Assembly (NCBI GenBank): GCA_021790615.1
Contig: JAJYGW010000348.1
Coordinates: forward strand, 1 to 6,166
Source: Actinomycetes bacterium
Lineage (GTDB): Bacteria > Actinomycetota > Acidimicrobiia > Acidimicrobiales > JAKAOS01
Reading direction: 5' to 3'
DNA length: 6,166 nt
In this document: positions 1 to 6,166 of the stretch, in pieces
Layout: every line of letters starts with the position of its first letter
Position numbering within the stretch: position 1 is the stretch's first letter
Position numbers and translations under genes: made by a program
Notes under the pieces: model-generated
The model's database searches: none
What the model was told of the DNA's origin: nothing
Seen by the model: the letters and a program-made list of their open reading frames with translations, nothing else

Positions 1-81
1 CGCACCGCGAGCACCGACACCCGCGTGGTCGGGGGCGCGGGGAGCGGGACAGGGGTCCTCACATGCTCACCATATCGCCGC

Positions 82-87
82 AGGAGG
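82..87 (+). promoter_or_regulatory. Possible ribosome binding site (AGGAGG)
   Basis: A perfect AGGAGG lies 11 bases upstream of ATG 99, the in-frame start chosen for the zinc-ribbon protein. The spacing is longer than ideal. An ATG at 89 in another frame lies only one base downstream of it, so this site favours but does not prove the start at 99. Confidence 0.35.
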
Positions 88-98
88 AATGGACGAGG

Positions 99-707
99 AT
101 GGCTGGCCGGGGGACGAGGGTGCCTGCGGCGAGCCCGACCGGGTGGCCACCGCCGGCGGACCAGACCGAGGCGCCGCGCCGAGCCCACTCCTGCCGCCAG
201 AAGCGCGACGATGGACGGGTGGACACGCCGACCCCGCCGGGGCGCCCGCAGGCACAGGATCTGAGCGAGGTCGAGCGTCGCCTGCTCCCGTTGCTGCGCG
301 AGCTGTGGGAGTTCGGCATGCTCCAGCCTGCCGGTGACGGCCCGGACCGGTACTGGCGCTTGAGTGCGTCGGCGGGCGCCCGGCTGGAGGCGCTCGTCGC
401 GGCGACCACGGCACATGCTGCGCGTCCCGCCATGGCCTTCGGTTACCACTGCGACGGCTGCGGGCGGCGGGCGGTGACCTGGCTGGTCGGCGAGGAACAC
501 CGCTGCGCTGACTGCGGCGGCCAGCCCGACGCCGGGAGCGACGTGCTGGTGCTCCAGCCCCTCCCGCTCGGGGCCAGGTCCGGGTTCGTGGCTCTGCGTG
601 CCACCGAGGGAGCTGGGGAGCAGCCCGGCAGCCAGGAAGCCGGCGGCGAAGTTCCCCCGGGTGACAGCTCCCCACTCGGGAGTGGTCGAGCGGCGGCCAG
701 TGCCTGA
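99..707 (+). CDS. Hypothetical protein with C4 zinc ribbon and possible winged-helix segment
   Basis: I do not recognise this protein as a named family. Counting from the ATG at 99 (202 residues), the first 40 or so are low-complexity and Pro/Arg-rich. Residues about 55-100 look like two helices followed by a short strand pair ending in [15 protein letters not shown], which resembles the wing and last helix of winged-helix regulators. A clear zinc ribbon follows: CDGC at 118-121 and CADC at 136-139 (CxxC-x14-CxxC). The tail from about residue 165 is Gly/Ser/Pro-rich and probably disordered. Start choice is uncertain: AGGAGG at 82-87 lies 11 bases before ATG 99, but ATG 63 and GTG 219 are in frame, and the conserved-looking part begins only after GTG 219. 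It sits on the same strand as mscR, about 110 bases upstream. A regulatory or nucleic-acid-binding role is inference only. The reading frame is well supported by codon bias after 219 and weakly before it. Confidence 0.6.
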   Translation: MAGRGTRVPAASPTGWPPPADQTEAPRRAHSCRQKRDDGRVDTPTPPGRPQAQDLSEVERRLLPLLRELWEFGMLQPAGDGPDRYWRLSASAGARLEALVAATTAHAARPAMAFGYHCDGCGRRAVTWLVGEEHRCADCGGQPDAGSDVLVLQPLPLGARSGFVALRATEGAGEQPGSQEAGGEVPPGDSSPLGSGRAAASA

Positions 708-730
708 GGCAGCCGACCTGCCCCAGCGAA

Positions 731-801
731 CCGGGGAGGGAGCACGTCCCGAGCAGGCCGGGGAGGGCTCGCCACCGATCGAGGGGGGTACTCCCGAGCA
801 G
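731..801 (+). repeat. Two interleaved short direct repeats upstream of mscR
   Basis: CCGGGGAGGG occurs at 731-740 and 758-767 (27 bases apart), and TCCCGAGCAG occurs at 747-756 and 792-801 (45 bases apart). All four copies lie between the zinc-ribbon gene and the preferred mscR start at 820. Both spacings are multiples of three, so if mscR starts upstream (for example GTG 700) they would encode a repetitive Glu/Gly/Pro-rich leader instead of being regulatory DNA. A third copy of TCCCGAGCAG occurs inside mscR (about 1738-1747), where it encodes part of the conserved CLPSRD segment. Function unknown. Confidence 0.4.
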
Positions 802-819
802 CCCGTCACGGCGACGGTC

Positions 820-1893
820 GTGCAAGGAGTCGTCGCCGGGGCCCGTGGTGCGCCGGTGACGCTCCGCGACATCGTCGTCCCGGCTCCCGGGCCGGGCGAG
901 GTCCGCGTGCGCGTCCGGGCGTGCGGCGTCTGCCACACGGACCTCCACTACCGCGAGGGGGTCGTCGGCGACGGGTTCCCCTTCCTGCTCGGCCACGAGG
1001 CAGCGGGCAACGTGGAGGCCGTCGGCGCGGGCGTGGACGGTCTTGCCGTCGGCGACGCGGTGGTGCTCGCTTGGCGGGCGCCGTGTGGCAACTGCCGGTC
1101 CTGCCGGCGCGGGCGACCGTGGTACTGCTTCGAGAGCCGCAACGCCACGCAGCCGATGACGCTCCTGGACGGGACGCCGCTCGGCGCGGCACTCGGCATC
1201 GGTGCGTTCGCAGCGCTCACGCTGGTTGCCGCTGGCCAGGCGGTGAAGGTCGACCCTCGAGCCCGGCCGGAGGCGACCAGCCTGATCGGCTGCGGCGTGA
1301 TGGCCGGTTTCGGTGCTGCGGCGATCGCGGGAGGCGTCGGTCGTGGGGACACGGTGGCCGTCTTCGGCTGCGGCGGCGTTGGCGATGCCGCAATCGCTGC
1401 GGCGCACCTCGCCGGGGCGGCCACGATCGTCGCCGTGGACGTCGACCCCGCGAAGCTCGCCTGGGCGCGGGGCTTCGGCGCGACCCACACCGTCGACGCC
1501 AGATCGGAGGACCCCGTCGAGGCAGTTCGCGCTGCGACCGGCGGGTTCGGCGCGGACCTGGTGATCGAGGCGGTCGGGTCGCCCACGACCTACCGCCAGG
1601 CCTTCTACGCGCGGGACCACGCCGGCACCCTGGTCCAAGTCGGTGTGCCGGACCCGTCAGCGACGATCGAGCTGCCGCTCGCCGAGCTCTTCGGACGTGG
1701 TGGCTCGCTCCGTTCCTCCTGGTACGGCGACTGCCTCCCGAGCAGGGACTTTCCCGCCCTCGTCGAGCTCTACCTGAGCGGGCGGCTCGACCTCGACGCG
1801 TTCGTGACCGAGACCATCCCGCTCGAGGGCGTGGAGGCCGCCTTCGAGCGAATGCTCGCGGGGGCTGTGCTCCGCTCCGTCGTCGTCTTCTGA
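820..1893 (+). CDS. mscR: S-(hydroxymethyl)mycothiol dehydrogenase (mycothiol-dependent formaldehyde dehydrogenase)
   Basis: Cytosolic zinc- and NAD-dependent medium-chain dehydrogenase that oxidises the formaldehyde-mycothiol adduct to S-formylmycothiol; the family also reduces S-nitrosomycothiol. Numbering from GTG 820 (357 residues, close to the usual 360 or so): catalytic-zinc ligands are C38 in GVCHTD, H59-E60 in GHE, and C158 in GCGV. Structural-zinc cysteines are C89, C92, C95 and C103. The Rossmann motif GCGGVG is at 183-188, with D207 at the end of the next strand favouring NAD over NADP. The segments [27 protein letters not shown] and LRSVVV match what I recall of mycobacterial MscR almost word for word. 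The start is uncertain. The open frame reaches back to 598, but family alignment begins at about 805-820 and no Shine-Dalgarno site supports any candidate; GTG 700 would overlap the preceding stop and add a low-complexity leader. Mycothiol is confined to Actinobacteria, so this gene also informs the host assignment. Confidence 0.93.
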   Translation: MQGVVAGARGAPVTLRDIVVPAPGPGEVRVRVRACGVCHTDLHYREGVVGDGFPFLLGHEAAGNVEAVGAGVDGLAVGDAVVLAWRAPCGNCRSCRRGRPWYCFESRNATQPMTLLDGTPLGAALGIGAFAALTLVAAGQAVKVDPRARPEATSLIGCGVMAGFGAAAIAGGVGRGDTVAVFGCGGVGDAAIAAAHLAGAATIVAVDVDPAKLAWARGFGATHTVDARSEDPVEAVRAATGGFGADLVIEAVGSPTTYRQAFYARDHAGTLVQVGVPDPSATIELPLAELFGRGGSLRSSWYGDCLPSRDFPALVELYLSGRLDLDAFVTETIPLEGVEAAFERMLAGAVLRSVVVF

Positions 1894-1918
1894 CCCGCCC
1901 CGCCGGCGACGGGCTCGG

Positions 1919-3490
1919 TCAGTCGGAGGCGGTGGCAGCGTGCACCGAGTGGATCCCTGGCGTGGCTCGCAGGATCTCGAGGGCCAGCTCGGGGACCGGT
2001 CGGTCCGTGGAGAGCACCATGAGCGCGCTCGAGCCATCGGCGGACGGGCCAACCGCCATGGAGGAGATGCTGACCGCGCTGTCGCCGAGGACCGTACCGA
2101 CCCGTCCGATCATGCCGGGCCGGTCGTCGTTGCGAACGACGAGGAGGTGGGGAGCCGGTGGCAGCTCGACGCGGTGGTCGTCGACCATCACGATGCGGGC
2201 CTCCTCCCGCGGACCCGTGATCGTGCCCGCGACCGCGTGACCGCCACCGCGCACCGCGACCAGGTTGACGTACTCCGTCGCTCCCGTGACGCGCGACTCG
2301 CGCACCGTGAGGCCCCGCTCGGCCGCGAGCTGGTCGACGTTCACGAACGAGACGGACATCTCCGTGCTCGCCGCAAGGACCCCCGCCAGGACCGAGAGCG
2401 TGAGCACGCCGGTGTCGGCCTCTGCGAGGCGCCCCTCGTAGGCCACCTCGAGCCCGTCGGGGAGCCGCCCCGAGAGCGAGGCGAGCACCCGCCCGAGCGA
2501 TCGGGCGAGCCCGACGAAGGGCCGGACGCCCTCGCTCGGCTGTGCGGCAGGAAGGTTGACCGCGAAGGGCACGAGCTCTCCGGCGAGCGCGCCGACGACC
2601 TGTTCCGCCACCGTGGTTGCCGCCTTGTCCTGTGCCTCCCGGGTCGACGCGCCGAGGTGGGGGGTCACGACCACCCCGGGCAGTCCGAACAGCGGCGACG
2701 ACGCCGGCGGTTCGCTCTCGAACACATCGAACGCGGCACCGCCGAGCCGACCGGCTCGGATCCCGGCGGCGACTGCAGCCTCGTCGACCACCCCGCCCCG
2801 CGCGGCGTTGACGACGACGAGCCCGGGCTTCGCCGCCGCGAGGACCCCCTCGCCGATCAGGCCCCGAGTCTCGGCGGTGCGCGGCAGGTGGACCGAGAGG
2901 AAGTCCGAGCGCCGGACGAGCTCCCCGAGCGAGACGAGCTCCACCCCGAGCTGCCGGGCGCGCTCCGGGGCGAGGTAGGGGTCGTGACCGAGCACTCGCA
3001 TGCCGAATGCCTGCGCGCGCGCCGCCACGAGCGAGCCGACCCGGCCGAGCCCGACGATCCCGAGCAGCTTGCCGTGCAGCTCCACACCCTCGAACGCACT
3101 CCGCTCCCAGCGCCCGGCGAGGAGCGACGCCTGCGCCTCGGGGAGCCGCCGCGCCTGCGCGAGGAGGAGCGCAAAGGTGTGCTCGGCCGCCGAGAGGACG
3201 TTCGCGTGCGGGGCGTTCACGACGACCACGCCGCGCCGCGTTGCGGCAGCGAGATCCACATTGTCGAGGCCGATCCCGGCGCGCCCGACCACCACCAGCC
3301 CTGGCGCAGCCGCCAGGAGGGCGGCGTCGACCTGCGTGGCCGAGCGGACGACGAGCGCGGCGGCGTCGGCGACCGCCGCGCGCAGCTCGCGTGGTTCGAG
3401 ACCGAGCGCAAGGCGGACCTCGTGACCGGCGGCCACCAGCATCTCGAGGCCAGTTGGCGCGATCTCCTCGGCCACGACGATCAGGGCCAC
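1919..3490 (-). CDS. serA: D-3-phosphoglycerate dehydrogenase, long form with ASB and ACT domains
   Basis: Oxidises 3-phosphoglycerate to 3-phosphohydroxypyruvate with NAD, the first committed step of serine synthesis, in the cytosol. Counting from GTG 3490 (523 residues, close to mycobacterial SerA at about 528): the substrate-binding domain is split around the nucleotide domain. The Rossmann motif GLGRVG is at 147-152, with D170 as the NAD-selecting acid. The catalytic triad is R231 (NAARGG), E260 (DVFESEP) and H278 (TPHLGAST). Residues about 315-447 form the allosteric substrate-binding (ASB) domain, and about 448-523 the serine-sensing ACT domain (VVRNDDRPGMIGRVG). The open frame runs 88 codons further upstream, but that part overlaps the end of the rmlC-like gene in another frame and does not resemble the family. 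GTG 3490 begins the family sequence ALIVVAEEI directly. It lies 10 bases after the rmlC-like stop, so it is probably co-transcribed; no strong ribosome binding site is seen. Feedback inhibition by L-serine is expected from the ACT domain. Confidence 0.96.
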   Translation of the reverse strand: MALIVVAEEIAPTGLEMLVAAGHEVRLALGLEPRELRAAVADAAALVVRSATQVDAALLAAAPGLVVVGRAGIGLDNVDLAAATRRGVVVVNAPHANVLSAAEHTFALLLAQARRLPEAQASLLAGRWERSAFEGVELHGKLLGIVGLGRVGSLVAARAQAFGMRVLGHDPYLAPERARQLGVELVSLGELVRRSDFLSVHLPRTAETRGLIGEGVLAAAKPGLVVVNAARGGVVDEAAVAAGIRAGRLGGAAFDVFESEPPASSPLFGLPGVVVTPHLGASTREAQDKAATTVAEQVVGALAGELVPFAVNLPAAQPSEGVRPFVGLARSLGRVLASLSGRLPDGLEVAYEGRLAEADTGVLTLSVLAGVLAASTEMSVSFVNVDQLAAERGLTVRESRVTGATEYVNLVAVRGGGHAVAGTITGPREEARIVMVDDHRVELPPAPHLLVVRNDDRPGMIGRVGTVLGDSAVSISSMAVGPSADGSSALMVLSTDRPVPELALEILRATPGIHSVHAATASD

Positions 3491-3500
3491 CGGGGACCGC

Positions 3501-4052
3501 TCAGGTTCGCAGGCGCCACCGCGGCCGGTGCTCGGCGGCGATCGCGCGGCGGGGTGGGTTCGCCTGGTCCCTCGCCGACAGGACAGGGGCCTCGATCTCC
3601 CACGGGGCCGCGACGTCGGGGTCGTCCCACGCCACGCCGAGCTCGTCGTCGGGGTTGTAGTAGGAGTCGACGAGGTAGGTGAGTGTGAGGTCGGTGAGTG
3701 CGACGAAGCCGTGTGCCACGCCGGGAGGGATGAAGACTCCCCGTTCCTCGCCACCGCCGAGGCGGAGAGCCTGGGTGGCCCCGACGGTCGGGGACCCTTC
3801 CCGGAGGTCGTGCAGGATGACCCGCGCCTCGCCGACCGGCACGTACCAGTAGTCCGCCTGGTGGAGGTGGTAGTGGAGGCCGACGAGTGAACCCGCCGTC
3901 TTGTCCGAGCGGCTCCCCTGCACCATCTCCCGACCGAGCGGGAACCAGCTGCGGCGGTAGGTCTCGAGGAAGCGCCCCCGAGCGTCGGGGTGCGGGTCGG
4001 GTTCGACCTCGACGACGTCGGCGATGATCCGGTCCGCAGTGAGGGTGGGCAC
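3501..4052 (-). CDS. RmlC-family cupin, dTDP-4-dehydrorhamnose 3,5-epimerase-like, with atypical active site
   Basis: A 183-residue protein, the normal RmlC length. RmlC epimerises C3 and C5 of dTDP-4-keto-6-deoxyglucose on the way to dTDP-L-rhamnose. Family landmarks are DARGRFLETYR (23-33), the GLHYH strand with general-base H60, IPPGVAHGFVAL (108-119) with H114, SYYNPDDELGVAWDDPD (130-146) with the catalytic-Tyr region, and LSARD ending at D162, which would pair with H60. Two pocket residues of classical RmlC are replaced: the Arg three before the His (Salmonella R60) is V57, and the Lys of the GK pair (Salmonella K73) aligns with D67. H60-x-H62-x4-D67-x6-G74, with P109-P110-G111-x2-H114, matches metal-cupin spacing. 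The substrate is therefore uncertain, and I give no rmlC symbol because no rmlA, rmlB or rmlD lies nearby. It starts at GTG 4052, 11 bases after the mutY stop; a GGAG is present but only one base from the start. Family assignment is firm; exact reaction is not. Confidence 0.85.
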   Translation of the reverse strand: MPTLTADRIIADVVEVEPDPHPDARGRFLETYRRSWFPLGREMVQGSRSDKTAGSLVGLHYHLHQADYWYVPVGEARVILHDLREGSPTVGATQALRLGGGEERGVFIPPGVAHGFVALTDLTLTYLVDSYYNPDDELGVAWDDPDVAAPWEIEAPVLSARDQANPPRRAIAAEHRPRWRLRT

Positions 4053-4063
4053 GCTCCGAGAGG

Positions 4064-5140
4064 CTACCGCGGCGCCGAAGCTCCCCTCGGCAGCTCACGG
4101 CCGGGCCCGGCGGGGACAGGGAGCGCGAGCGTCCCGGCGGGCGTCCAGGCGAGCAGGCCCTCCTCGACGAGACCAGCCGCTACCCGCTCGGCACGGGTCG
4201 GGTCATCCGGCCAGCCCGCCACCCGAGCGAGGTCGGCTGCGGCGATGCCCGCGGGTCCGGCAGCCGCTGCGGCGCGCACGAGGCGGCCCCGGCCCTGACG
4301 GTCGGACCCCGCGAAGGGAGCCTGGCGCGCGCCGACGGCGAAGGACCCCGCTGCGGGGTCCGGACCGCTCCCGGCCCACCGGCAGTCCGCCTGCCAGGGG
4401 CAGGCGTTGCAGTGCGGCGAACGGCGCCGGCAGACCAGCGCCCCGAGGTCGAGCATTGCCTGGTTCCAGGCCCACCCTTTCCCCCGGGGAACCAGTTGGT
4501 CCGCGAGCACCTGCGCCTCGCGGCGTCGGAGCGGTCGGCCCACCACCGCTCGGGCGAGCAGCCTGCCGACGTTCGTGTCGACCACGCCGAGGTCGGCCTC
4601 GAACGCGAACACCGCGACCGCCCGGGCGAGGTACGCACCCACGCCCGGCAGGCGCTCCAGCTGGCTCGGGTCTCGCGGCAGCACCCCGCCATGCTCCTCG
4701 ACGACTCGCACCGCAGTGCGCTGGAGCTGCAGGGCGCGCCGGTTGTAGCCGAGTCCCACCCACGCCGCCAGTACCGCTCCCGGACCTGCCACCGCGGCGC
4801 TCGCCGGGTCCGGGAAGCGCTCGAGGAAGGAGCGGTAGCGCGGGACCACCCTCGCCACCTGGGTCTGCGTCAGCATCATCTCCGCGACGAGCACCTCCCA
4901 GGGGTCCCGGGTCTCCCGCCAGGGGAGTGCTCTCCGGGCCGTCGCCCACCAAGACCAGAGCGGGGCAGACCGCGCTTCGCTCCGCGTGGGGGCCGCGAGG
5001 ACAGGGGCGGCGGGCGTCGGGGGCCTGGACATCGGGACCGGGGAAGTTCGGGCGAGCTGCTCCGCTGGCGCGCCTCGAACAACCACGGAGGCGTGTGCGG
5101 GGGCAGACCCGGACTCGAGCAGCCCAGGGTCCGTCACCAC
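4064..5140 (-). CDS. mutY: Adenine DNA glycosylase, short actinobacterial form
   Basis: Removes adenine mispaired with 8-oxoguanine in base-excision repair. Numbering from GTG 5140 (358 residues): PWRETRDPW (73-81), catalytic E87 in AEMML, GLGY (129-132), the helix-hairpin-helix LPGVGAYLARAV (164-175), catalytic D188 in VVDTNV, and NQAMLDLGALVC (226-237). The [4Fe-4S] cysteines are C237, C244, C247 and C253, spaced Cx6Cx2Cx5C. The C-terminal 90 or so residues begin with GSDRQGRGRL and resemble the small winged-helix-like tail of mycobacterial MutY, not the NUDIX-like 8-oxoguanine-recognition domain of E. coli MutY. GTG 5140 is supported by GGAG seven bases upstream and lies 13 bases after the maoC-like stop. 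ATG 5032 would also be possible and would trim a Pro/Ala-rich leader of 36 residues. Odd residues: the usual LQQTQV reads LTQTQV (T91), and Asn follows GLGY. A related mismatch specificity cannot be excluded. Confidence 0.92.
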   Translation of the reverse strand: MVTDPGLLESGSAPAHASVVVRGAPAEQLARTSPVPMSRPPTPAAPVLAAPTRSEARSAPLWSWWATARRALPWRETRDPWEVLVAEMMLTQTQVARVVPRYRSFLERFPDPASAAVAGPGAVLAAWVGLGYNRRALQLQRTAVRVVEEHGGVLPRDPSQLERLPGVGAYLARAVAVFAFEADLGVVDTNVGRLLARAVVGRPLRRREAQVLADQLVPRGKGWAWNQAMLDLGALVCRRRSPHCNACPWQADCRWAGSGPDPAAGSFAVGARQAPFAGSDRQGRGRLVRAAAAAGPAGIAAADLARVAGWPDDPTRAERVAAGLVEEGLLAWTPAGTLALPVPAGPGRELPRGASAPR

Positions 5141-5147
5141 CCAGCCG

Positions 5148-5151
5148 CTCC
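5148..5151 (-). promoter_or_regulatory. Ribosome binding site for mutY
   Basis: GGAG on the minus strand lies seven bases upstream of GTG 5140 and just downstream of the stop of the preceding maoC-like gene. It is the best-spaced Shine-Dalgarno site in the leftward block and favours the long mutY start over ATG 5032. Confidence 0.45.
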
Positions 5152-5153
5152 GC

Positions 5154-5660
5154 TCAGCTTCCTGCGAGGTGGGGACGCTTGCGGGCCGGGAGTCCGGCGC
5201 GCGTCCAGACGAGGACCGCCCGGCGAAACGAGCACACCTCCTCGCCTCGCTGGTTGTAGCCCCTCGTCTCGACCCGGACCACGCCCCGATCCGGCTTCGA
5301 GCGTGACGGGCGCACCTCGAGCACCGTCGACTCTGCGTAGATCGTGTCCCCGTGGAACGTAGGCCTCGCGTGGACCAGCGACTCCACCTCCAGGTTGGCG
5401 ATCGCCGAGCCGGAGACGTCGGGCACGCTCATCCCGAGCACGAGGGAGTACACGAGATTGCCCACGACGACGTTGCGACCGTGGGGAGTCTCCTCCGCTG
5501 CAAAGTACGCGTCGGTGTGGAGCGGATGGTGGTTCATCGTGATCATGCAGAAGAGGTGGTCGTCGGCCTCGGTGATCGTCTTGCCGGGCCAGTGGCGGTA
5601 GACGTCGCCCACGACGAAGTCCTCGAGCACCCGCCCGAAGGCGCGCTCGTGGACGCTCAC
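5154..5660 (-). CDS. MaoC-fold acyl-CoA hydratase, mesaconyl/itaconyl-CoA hydratase type
   Basis: A single hot-dog domain of 168 residues that should add water across a 2-enoyl-CoA, in the cytosol. The order GKTITEADDHLFCMITMN (26-43), HPLHTDAYFA (45-54), GRNVVVGNLVYSLVLGMSV (61-79), ANLEVESL (88-95), PTFHGDTIYAE (100-110) and SKPDRGVVRVETRGYNQ (121-137) matches what I recall of the MaoC subgroup that includes mesaconyl-CoA hydratases and the mycobacterial itaconyl-CoA hydratase. The hydratase-2 signature DxNPxH here reads N43-H44-H45-P46-L47-H48, so the usual Asp is Asn and the usual Asn is His; this substitution may belong to the subgroup. GTG 5660 overlaps the preceding stop by four bases (GTGA), which fixes the start and implies translational coupling. 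The longer open frame reaching 6152 is a shadow of the preceding gene. The exact CoA substrate cannot be read from sequence, and no CitE-like lyase or CoA transferase is nearby in the window. Confidence 0.85.
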   Translation of the reverse strand: MSVHERAFGRVLEDFVVGDVYRHWPGKTITEADDHLFCMITMNHHPLHTDAYFAAEETPHGRNVVVGNLVYSLVLGMSVPDVSGSAIANLEVESLVHARPTFHGDTIYAESTVLEVRPSRSKPDRGVVRVETRGYNQRGEEVCSFRRAVLVWTRAGLPARKRPHLAGS

Positions 5661-6100
5661 GACGGCTCGGGTGGCCCGACCGGGAGCGGGCGCGTGGTGA
5701 AGCCGAGCTGCCACCCGTCCTGGCTCTCCCCGTCGATCGTGAGCCGCCAGGCGAAGCGCCGGCCCGGGGTGAGCGGAAGCGGGCCGAGGTTCACTGCGAG
5801 GGAGACGTCGACCGGGCTCCCCGCGGGCAGACCCTCGGGTTGGGCGACCCGGAAGTCCCCGCGCACCTCGACGGGCTTGGGCCCGTCCGGCGTGTCGATG
5901 ACCACGTCCTGGCCGTCCTCGTCCTCCAAGAAGAGCTCCCAGTGGTGGGTCGCGTCGATCTCCGTCCAGGCGACCTCGAGCTTGAGCGCGACCGCAGACG
6001 GGGTCGGGTCGGGTCCGACCATGCTCCACCCCCCACCCAGGATGTAGAGCTTCCCTTCGGCGACCTGAGCGGCGTCGCAGAGCAACATGGTTGCCTTCAC
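5657..6100 (-). CDS. Conserved actinobacterial hypothetical protein, probably DUF6941
   Basis: A 147-residue soluble protein with no signal peptide or membrane segment. It opens with KATMLLCDAAQVAEGKLYIL followed by GGGW (residues 22-25), a start typical of a widespread actinobacterial family that I believe is DUF6941. The rest alternates hydrophobic and acidic short strands (for example WELFLEDEDGQDVVIDT at 54-70 and RFAWRLTIDG at 115-124), suggesting an all-beta sandwich. No catalytic motif is visible and the biochemical role is unknown. GTG 6100 gives the full family N-terminus; an ATG four codons later (6088) is the alternative. There is no strong Shine-Dalgarno site. It is the first gene of the leftward block within the window, and its stop overlaps the maoC-like start, so its role may be linked to that hydratase. 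Confidence 0.8.
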   Translation of the reverse strand: MKATMLLCDAAQVAEGKLYILGGGWSMVGPDPTPSAVALKLEVAWTEIDATHHWELFLEDEDGQDVVIDTPDGPKPVEVRGDFRVAQPEGLPAGSPVDVSLAVNLGPLPLTPGRRFAWRLTIDGESQDGWQLGFTTRPLPVGPPEPS

Positions 6101-6166
6101 AGCTCGACACGCTAACCGCTGCCGGCAAGCCGGGTCTCGCCCGGGCAGCCACGCCTAGCCTGGTTT
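6101..6166 (-). promoter_or_regulatory. Probable leader/promoter region of the leftward gene block
   Basis: These 66 bases upstream of the first leftward gene show no convincing coding sequence and are the likeliest place for the block's promoter, unless transcription starts beyond the window. A TAGCGT-like -10 candidate (minus strand, about 6109-6114) has no good -35 partner. Two overlapping short inverted repeats are present: CCGGC-AA-GCCGG (6122-6133) and CCGGG-TCTCG-CCCGG (6130-6144). Arms of five bases are expected by chance in DNA this GC-rich, so support is weak. Confidence 0.25.

Noticed and set aside
89..337. An open frame from ATG 89 with AGGAGG next to it
   Set aside because: The AGGAGG is only one base from the ATG, the product has no recognisable feature, and it is overrun by the better-supported zinc-ribbon frame. 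A frameshift joining the two could not be excluded but has no positive evidence.
67..1638. A 523-codon open frame on the minus strand opposite mscR
   Set aside because: Its translation is Arg/Pro/Ala-rich with no motif, and it lies opposite the clearly identified mscR; long antisense frames are expected at this GC content.
1893..1918. A possible bidirectional terminator between mscR and serA
   Set aside because: The best hairpin has only four-base arms (1899-1902 with 1910-1913) and no T-run follows on either strand.
1940..3682. A 580-codon open frame on the plus strand opposite serA
   Set aside because: It mirrors serA codons and its product is a charged, motif-free sequence; serA has all catalytic residues and domains.
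3491..3754. An 88-codon N-terminal extension of serA
   Set aside because: It lies within the RmlC-like gene in another frame and has Ser/Thr/Pro/Arg-rich shadow composition; family similarity begins at GTG 3490.
5154..6152. A 332-codon reading of the MaoC-type protein
   Set aside because: The first 164 codons overlap the DUF6941-like gene in another frame and do not resemble a protein family; the GTGA overlap at 5660 gives the usual length.

Overview
The window is very GC-rich and densely coding, with strongly GC-biased third codon positions and frequent GTG starts. Together with a mycothiol-dependent formaldehyde dehydrogenase, a long-form (ASB + ACT) phosphoglycerate dehydrogenase and a short-form MutY lacking the NUDIX-like domain, this points to a high-GC actinobacterium. 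An acidimicrobial or similar non-model lineage is a guess; the class cannot be fixed from the sequence alone.

Layout: the left third reads rightward. A small protein of unknown function, with a possible winged-helix-like segment and a four-cysteine zinc ribbon (about 99-707), precedes mscR, a recognisable S-(hydroxymethyl)mycothiol dehydrogenase (820-1893). A spacer of about 110 bases between them carries short direct repeats. mscR runs convergently into serA, with only 25 bases between the stop codons and no convincing terminator.

The remaining two thirds read leftward as one tightly packed block of five genes. In transcription order (right to left) these are a conserved actinobacterial protein of DUF6941 type (6100-5657), a MaoC-fold acyl-CoA hydratase of the mesaconyl/itaconyl-CoA hydratase type (5660-5154), mutY (5140-4064), an RmlC-family cupin sugar epimerase-like protein (4052-3501) and serA (3490-1919). 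The first junction is a 4-base GTGA overlap; the others are gaps of 13, 11 and 10 bases. They probably form one operon, although the functions (acyl-CoA metabolism, DNA repair, sugar nucleotide chemistry, serine synthesis) do not form an obvious pathway.

No RNA genes, mobile elements, CRISPR arrays or phage genes are visible. The most unusual signal is in the RmlC-family protein: two catalytic-pocket residues of classical RmlC are replaced, and the replacements recreate the spacing of a metal-binding cupin motif. Next are the uncharacterised zinc-ribbon protein beside mscR and the repeats between the two genes.
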